Below are positions 59,530-64,000 of a stretch of DNA of 64,000 nucleotides, one piece after another (positions within the stretch are counted from its first letter, which is position 1; the number at the start of each line of letters is the position of its first letter). Source of the DNA: Saccharopolyspora hirsuta (GTDB lineage Bacteria; Actinomycetota; Actinomycetes; Mycobacteriales; Pseudonocardiaceae); assembly GCF_008630535.1 (NCBI RefSeq), contig NZ_VWPH01000003.1:434001-498000 (forward strand), written 5' to 3'. The notes under the pieces are model-generated. The model was not told the DNA's origin and did no database searches. It saw only the letters and a program-made list of their open reading frames with translations. The position numbers and the translations under genes are program-made.

Positions 59530-60033
59530 GTGACGGACACCGCACCGCGCGGCGACTTCCGGCCGCCGAGCATCAACTCCGACGAGAAGACGGCCCTGCT
59601 GGCCTTCCTCGACTACCTGCGGGAGGCCGTCGTCGCCAAGGCGATCGGCCTCCCCGACCAGCAGGCCCGCACCCCCGGCGTTCCCTCCGGGACCAGCCTC
59701 CTCGGGCTGATCAAGCACCTGACCGCGGTCGAGGCCAACTGGTTCGAATGGGCCTACCTCGGTGCGGACGTCCCGTTCCGGGACGACGAAGCGCCGCCCA
59801 CCGCGGACGAGACCGCTGACCAGCTGATCGGCGCGTACCGGGACGCGATCCGGCGGAGCAACGAGATCATCGCGGCGTGCGCGGACCTGGACGCGCCCGG
59901 TGCCCGCTCGCTGCGCGAGACCCCGCCGCCGTCGATGCGCTGGGTGCTGGTGCACATGGTCGAGGAGACCGCGCGGCACGCCGGTCACGCGGACATCCTC
60001 CGCGAGCACATCGACGGCTCCGTCGGCCGCTAG
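59530..60033 (+). CDS. DinB/DUF664-family protein
   Basis: The 167-residue protein is a four-helix DinB-like fold. It has GLIKHLTAVEANWFEWAYLG carrying the first His of the metal triad, and VLVHMVEETARHAGHADILREH carrying the other two. Members are metal-binding, some with mycothiol-S-transferase activity. A -10 TACTGT (59518-59523) ends 6 nt before the GTG. Function unassigned beyond family. Confidence 0.88.
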   Translation: MTDTAPRGDFRPPSINSDEKTALLAFLDYLREAVVAKAIGLPDQQARTPGVPSGTSLLGLIKHLTAVEANWFEWAYLGADVPFRDDEAPPTADETADQLIGAYRDAIRRSNEIIAACADLDAPGARSLRETPPPSMRWVLVHMVEETARHAGHADILREHIDGSVGR

Positions 60034-60071
60034 GCCGGTCGGCTTCGACGGGCGAAGTAGTGTTGGCGCCC

Positions 60072-60512
60072 GTGGTGAGCTGGGACGTTCGAGCGGCTTC
60101 GGAGGCCGATGTCGAGGCGGTGGCCGAGCTGCGCGCCGTGGTGCTGCGGGCGGATCTGGAGCGGCTCGGGCGGTACGACGAACGGCGCGTCCGGCAGCGG
60201 CTGCGCGACGGGTTCGAGCCGGCGTGCACCCAGGTGATCGAGGTGGACGGCGCGTTCGCAGGCTGCGTGGCGCTGCGGCCCGCCGAGGACGCCCACTGGC
60301 TGGAGCACTTCTACCTGGCCCCGCGCTTGCAGGGCAGCGGGATCGGTTCGGGGGTGCTGCGGCGGCTGCTGGAGCGGTGCGACCGCGACGGCACGCTGGT
60401 CCGGTTGAACGTGCTGCAGGGCAGCCCGGCCCGGCGGCTGTACGAGCGGCACGGGTTCGCCGTCGAGTCCGAGGACCCGGTGGACGTGTTCATGGTGCGC
60501 GCGCCCGCGTGA
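60072..60512 (+). CDS. GNAT-family N-acetyltransferase
   Basis: The 146-residue protein has the GNAT core: ASEADVEAVAELRA, FAGCVALRPAEDAHWLEHFYLAP (beta4) and the acetyl-CoA loop RLQGSGIGSGVLRRLLERC, ending with ARRLYERHGFAVESE. Substrate unknown. A TAGTGT box lies 8 nt before the GTG at 60072. Confidence 0.9.
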   Translation: MVSWDVRAASEADVEAVAELRAVVLRADLERLGRYDERRVRQRLRDGFEPACTQVIEVDGAFAGCVALRPAEDAHWLEHFYLAPRLQGSGIGSGVLRRLLERCDRDGTLVRLNVLQGSPARRLYERHGFAVESEDPVDVFMVRAPA

Positions 60513-60540
60513 CGGTTTTGGTGCCCGGGTCTCCGCTCGG

Positions 60541-60996
60541 TCAGCTCCTGCGGGGGCTGGTCGGCTCCGGTGTGCAGGCCTCGGCGACCGCTGCGGTGTC
60601 CCAGTAGAACGGGCGGATCTCGGTGATCCGTCCGTCCTGGACGGTGATGGTCTGCAGGATCGGGAACGTGAGCTCGCGACCGGTGGCGCGGGAACGCGCC
60701 CGCACCTGGGTGAGCACCACCGCCGTCCGCTCGTCGGCGGCGACGAACTCCTGCTCGGCGAACTCGAACACCTCCCAGGTCCGGCTCATCGCGATGAAGA
60801 AGAGCTCCATGCCCGCGTGGCCGCGCCAGGTTCCGCCGTAGGGCAGCGCTTCGGCCTGGTGCAGCACGACGTCCGGCGAGAAGTGGTCGGCGAGCAGCGC
60901 GAAGTCGGCTCGGCCGGGCCCGCCCGCCGACAGGTACTCGGCCTCGGCCGCGTACATGCGCTGCAAGATCGTTCTGGTGCTGCTCTGGTCGGTCAT
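60541..60996 (-). CDS. SnoaL-like/NTF2-fold protein
   Basis: The 151-residue protein has the cone-shaped NTF2-like pattern (LQRMYAAEAEYLSAGG, FSPDVVLHQAEALPYGGTWRGHAGMELFF, ITEIRPFYWDTAAV). The substrate pocket residues include a His and an Arg as in ketosteroid-isomerase relatives. Function unassigned. ATG at 60996 is preferred; a GAGG site lies 8 nt away. Confidence 0.85.
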   Translation of the reverse strand: MTDQSSTRTILQRMYAAEAEYLSAGGPGRADFALLADHFSPDVVLHQAEALPYGGTWRGHAGMELFFIAMSRTWEVFEFAEQEFVAADERTAVVLTQVRARSRATGRELTFPILQTITVQDGRITEIRPFYWDTAAVAEACTPEPTSPRRS

Positions 60997-61111
60997 GCCA
61001 CCAGCCTCGCCGTTCCGCGGGCGGGTGGCTGGCGCTTTCCGGACCTCGCGATCCGCCCCGCGGCGCGCGCATCCGGATCGCCGGAACTGAAGATCAACAG
61101 ATAACAATTCG

Positions 61112-61129
61112 CTTGATTGAGCGATCAAG
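61112..61129. promoter_or_regulatory. CTTGAT-N6-ATCAAG inverted repeat upstream of the NOS gene
   Basis: The repeat lies 93 bp before the predicted start at 61222. The same CTTGATTGAG string occurs at 39572-39581 ahead of the secreted hydrolase, and AGCGATCAAGTTT recurs at 45954. Confidence 0.4.
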
Positions 61130-61221
61130 TTTGGGTGCCGATCGGTCGAAGCCGTTTACGCCCAGTGGTTCCAGCTGTCATCGTGGCCGGGAAGTTCACC
61201 AGAAAGAAGAGTGCTGCTGGA

Positions 61222-62499
61222 GTGACGAGTAAGCACCGATCGCGACTACGTTTCCGGCCCGTGACGGTTACCCGTGATGAAGTGATCCCGATCCAGCAAC
61301 GCCCGCCCGAGCCGGAACTCGACGGTGCGCGCGAGGTCGGCGAGTCCGGTGGCAGCTCATCGAGTGCGCTCGTCCGGATGGACTCGACCACGGACGTCTC
61401 GGCCGCCGAGGAGTTCCTGCGCGCCTTCCACGACGCGCACCCGAAGGCCGGATCGCTGGCCGAACGGCTGGTCGAGGTGCGCCGCTCGATCGCCGAGACC
61501 GGCACCTACCGGCACACCGGGCCGGAACTCGCCTACGGCGCGCGGGTCGCGCTCCGCGACAGCGGCTGGTGCACCAGCGGCGTTCCGTGGCGCCGGCTGA
61601 AGGTCCGCGACCTGCGCGGGCTGCGCAACGCCTCGGCCATCGCCAGCGAGTGCTTCGAACACCTGCGGCTGGCCACCAACGCCGGGCGGATCCAGCCGCT
61701 GATCACCGTCTTCGCCCCGGACGCCCCGGGCAGCCCCGGGCCGCGCATCTGGAACGAGCAGGTGGTGCGCTACGCGGGCTACGCGATGTCCGGCGGCGGG
61801 GTGCTCGGCGACGCCCGCTACAGCGGCTTCACCGCGGAGGTCCAGCGGATGGGCTGGAAACCGCCGAACCAGCGCGGTCGCTTCGACCACCTGCCGCTGG
61901 TGGTGGAGACCGCCCACGAGGGCGTCAAGCTCGTCACCGTGCCCCGCGACGTGGTGCAGGAGGTTCCGCTGGAACACCCGGAGCACCCGTGGTTCGTGGA
62001 ACTGGGACTGCGGTGGCACACCGTTCCGCTGATCAGCAACATGCAGCTGGACATCGGCGGCATCCGGTACCCGGCCGCGCCGTTCAACACCTGGTTCGTG
62101 GGGACCGAGATCGGCACCCGCGGCCTGGCCGACGAGAACGCCTACGGCATCACCCGGCACGTCGCCGAACGGCTGGGCATGGACACCTCGACCGAACGAA
62201 CCCTGTGGCGGGACCGGGCGATCGTCGAGATCAACCGGGCGGTGCTGTACTCGTTCGACTCCGCGCGGGTCACGATCACCGATCACCACAGCGAGGCCCT
62301 GCACCGCCTGGCCTGGTTGCGCTCCGGACCGCGCACCAGCGCCTCCCGGCCGATGTTCAGCGTCACCAAGGAAGCGGCCCGGCGTGCCCGGCAGGGAGCA
62401 CCGAGTGGCTTCCAGTCCCCCGCGCCGAAGCGGCCGCGCTACGACGAACTGTCCCGGTTGAACCGGCGCTGCCTCGGGACAGATCCGTCCGGCGAGTGA
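61222..62499 (+). CDS. nitric oxide synthase oxygenase-like protein with altered heme pocket
   Basis: The protein of about 425 residues matches bacterial NOS oxygenase along its whole length. From residue 63 it reads AAEEFLRAFHDAHPKAGSLA, GTYRHTGPELAYGARVALRD, ASECFEHLRLATNAGRIQPL and IWNEQVVRYAGY. The substrate-binding block AAPFNTWFVGTEIGTRGLAD contains the arginine-binding Glu296, and the end block IVEINRAVLYSFDSARVTIT precedes DHHSEAL. The heme-thiolate Cys is Cys117. The Trp that normally lies six residues before it is Leu111, and the usual CIGR is CTSG. There is no reductase domain, as usual for bacteria. GTG at 61222 is the best-supported start; starts from 61117 to 61378 are in frame. 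NO synthase activity, or a changed oxidation chemistry, cannot be told from sequence. Confidence 0.88.
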   Translation: MTSKHRSRLRFRPVTVTRDEVIPIQQRPPEPELDGAREVGESGGSSSSALVRMDSTTDVSAAEEFLRAFHDAHPKAGSLAERLVEVRRSIAETGTYRHTGPELAYGARVALRDSGWCTSGVPWRRLKVRDLRGLRNASAIASECFEHLRLATNAGRIQPLITVFAPDAPGSPGPRIWNEQVVRYAGYAMSGGGVLGDARYSGFTAEVQRMGWKPPNQRGRFDHLPLVVETAHEGVKLVTVPRDVVQEVPLEHPEHPWFVELGLRWHTVPLISNMQLDIGGIRYPAAPFNTWFVGTEIGTRGLADENAYGITRHVAERLGMDTSTERTLWRDRAIVEINRAVLYSFDSARVTITDHHSEALHRLAWLRSGPRTSASRPMFSVTKEAARRARQGAPSGFQSPAPKRPRYDELSRLNRRCLGTDPSGE

Positions 62500-62626
62500 C
62501 CGCCTCGTCCGAGCTGCGGCGCGCGAAGCGCTCCAGCAGCTCCGGCAGGACCGAGCTGATCGACATGAGCAGCAGCACGGCCACTGCGAGGACGGCTCCG
62601 ATGACGGAAAAGATGGTGGTGACCAT
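62363..62626 (-). CDS. possible small membrane protein overlapping the NOS 3' end
   Basis: The frame encodes one N-terminal helix (VTTIFSVIGAVLAVAVLLLM) followed by a basic, low-complexity tail. The distal part is antisense to the NOS C-terminus, so that part may not be under selection. A GGGG stretch lies 5 nt before the ATG. The protein is of unknown function and might end earlier in vivo. Confidence 0.4.
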   Translation of the reverse strand: MVTTIFSVIGAVLAVAVLLLMSISSVLPELLERFARRSSDEAVTRRTDLSRGSAGSTGTVRRSAAASARGTGSHSVLPAGHAGPLPW

Positions 62627-62854
62627 GTCGACCCCGACCTTCCTGGCTCCTGGCGCTCGCTGACCGCGCCTCTTCCGCGTTGACACCACAAGCGTCTCCT
62701 CTGCCGGGGGTCCGGCGGATCGGTCAGGTGGTCGGTCCGGGTGGCCGATCGGCCAGTCCCGAGAGGTGGCGGACCGGCCGATCGGCTGGCCGCCGAGACG
62801 CGTGTGCGGGCACGGCCGTCCCCGACCGCGCCCGCACACCGACCTGCTGCTGGG

Positions 62855-64000
62855 CTACTCCTCGCTGATGCGCTCCGCGCCGATCCGGCGCAGCATCGGC
62901 CCGCTGCTGGAGGCCGCGATCACCGCGACGACCATCCCGATCACCACCGGCGCGAGCAGCCAGCCGGAGAGCACCACCGGGGTGTCCCCGCTGAACAGGG
63001 TGAAGATCCCGGCGGCGACCGCGGTCCCGGCCGCCCCCGCCCCGATCGTCGCGACCATCGCGGGGAGCGCCGCCTCGGTGCGCAGCGCCCGTCCGAGCAT
63101 CCGGACCGGGGTGCCCGCGGCGATCAGCGCGCTGAAGGTGCGCCGCCGGTCGACCACGGACGACGCCGCCGTGATCGCGGCGCTGGCCCCGGCCAGCAGG
63201 GCGGTCAGCCCGAGCCCGATCGCGGTGATCCGCTTGAGGTCGCCCAGCATCGTCTGCTGCTCGTGGAGCCGCAGCTCACGGCTGTGGAAGCTCTCCCCGG
63301 GCAGGGCTGTCGCGAGCGCCGTGCGCACCTTCTCCCGGTCCGCTTCGTTCACCGGGTTGATCGCCAGGGTGCTCTCCCCGTGCTCGGTGAACGCGGGCAC
63401 GAGCGCCGGATCGATGAGCACCGAGCCGCCGAGCTCCGGGTCCTGGCTGCCCAGCGGGCGCACCGGGACCCCGTCCGGCAACGAGATCTCCTGCACCTGC
63501 GGGTCGGTGGCCTCCACCGGCGGGCTGGACTTGACCTTCAGGCCGGTGTTCGGCAGCTGCTGACCGGCGTCCGCCCGGATCGCGGGCGGCCCGGCGCAGG
63601 CCCCGACGCCGAACCGGGTGGTGGCGGCCGCGTCCTGGCAGCTCATCACCAGGCCGCTCGCGCTGGAGCCGTCCGGTGCCTCCAGCACGACCTTCTCGGC
63701 GCGCACCACCGTCGCGGCGGAACCGCTGCTCGCCAGCTGGTCCTTGACGCGCTGCTCCAGCTCGGCCGCGCTCGCGGTCGGGACGTCCACGAAGAGCACC
63801 GAGTCCTTGAACGAGCGGCCACCACCGGCGAACGTCTCGAAGCTCGGCAGCAGGGTGAGCGCCATCGAGCCGACGAACACCGCCAGGACGATGCCCGACA
63901 CCGAGCGGTAGGCCGCCTGCGGGTCGCTGCGCAGCCGCCTGCCGGCCAGCAGCACCGACGGCTTCCGCCACATCGACGCGAACAGCGAACCGAGCATGCC
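62855..64000 (-). CDS. FtsX-like ABC transporter permease (partial)
   Basis: The C-terminal 382 residues of a MacB/FtsX-type permease are present and continue beyond the window. They show a short hydrophobic helix (SVSGIVLAVFVGSMALTLLP), a large extracytoplasmic domain of about 190 residues, and three terminal helices (AIGLGLTALLAGASAAITAA, LPAMVATIGAGAAGTAVAAG, LLAPVVIGMVVAVIAASSSG). It is the last gene of its operon in this window. Its ATPase is presumably upstream, outside the window. Confidence 0.9.
   Translation of the reverse strand, partial: GMLGSLFASMWRKPSVLLAGRRLRSDPQAAYRSVSGIVLAVFVGSMALTLLPSFETFAGGGRSFKDSVLFVDVPTASAAELEQRVKDQLASSGSAATVVRAEKVVLEAPDGSSASGLVMSCQDAAATTRFGVGACAGPPAIRADAGQQLPNTGLKVKSSPPVEATDPQVQEISLPDGVPVRPLGSQDPELGGSVLIDPALVPAFTEHGESTLAINPVNEADREKVRTALATALPGESFHSRELRLHEQQTMLGDLKRITAIGLGLTALLAGASAAITAASSVVDRRRTFSALIAAGTPVRMLGRALRTEAALPAMVATIGAGAAGTAVAAGIFTLFSGDTPVVLSGWLLAPVVIGMVVAVIAASSSGPMLRRIGAERISEE

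Overview
The window is high-GC actinomycete chromosome. The codon pattern is strongly GC3-biased, GTG starts are frequent, and several genes look leaderless, with a -10 box 6-8 nt before the start codon. Gene content (GTP-dependent PEP carboxykinase, a bacterial nitric oxide synthase oxygenase, a SARP-type regulator, XRE/DUF397 pairs, an ESX-like cluster, a paired-dynamin locus) suggests the Pseudonocardiaceae, perhaps a Saccharopolyspora-like organism. That assignment is inference from gene content only.

Layout. 1-6.3 kb: a fatty-acid/sterol-type catabolic module (acyl-CoA dehydrogenase, SCP2, TetR, MaoC hydratase, long FabG, thiolase). Closely similar palindromes at two promoters look like operators of the TetR protein. 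6.3-13 kb: a methyltransferase, an unusual CaiB/BaiF protein, a lone AAA-type ATPase, two tiny overlapping ORFs behind a structured leader, a thioredoxin-NHL protein and a GroES-like protein. 13-19 kb: a VanW protein, a secreted EEP-family protein and a glutamate-type ABC transporter. 19-25 kb: a beta-helix-like membrane protein, a secreted SGNH lipase and a SARP regulator that ends beside a repeat element. 25-35 kb: an ESX/type VII-like cluster (YxxxD protein, PPE-like protein, EspG-like chaperone, EspC-like protein, YbaB-like protein) leading into a 1,691-residue RHS polymorphic toxin with a YwqJ-like deaminase tip, followed by a MORN-type probable immunity gene. 35-39 kb: a ROK repressor divergent from a sugar ABC importer. 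39-47.7 kb: a secreted tripeptidyl-peptidase-like hydrolase, pckG, a DxDGxxD-repeat protein, and a zinc-finger/XRE/DUF397 group. 47.7-52 kb: two dynamin-like GTPases and a GrpE-like protein, all on the minus strand. 52-57 kb: a histidine kinase and response regulator separated by a repeat element, a HAD phosphatase and an ABC-2 type exporter. 57-64 kb: UspA, an unknown protein, TrmB, DUF664, GNAT, a SnoaL-like protein, the NOS, a small membrane ORF and the end of an FtsX-like permease.

The most unusual signal is a dispersed repeat of about 270-290 bp, full copies 22606-22874 (+) and 53249-53540 (-). It has terminal inverted repeats and an internal nested hairpin. The main 8-bp helix is preserved in three copies although its sequence differs in each, and a second helix shows paired changes in two copies. 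Related core copies lie at 1506-1629 and 54288-54390, and an internally deleted copy at 18936-19058. Short palindromes related to its ends are scattered through other intergenic gaps. This looks like a non-autonomous mobile element carrying a conserved nucleic-acid fold. I do not recognise it as a described family.

No tRNA, rRNA, CRISPR array or complete transposase gene was seen.
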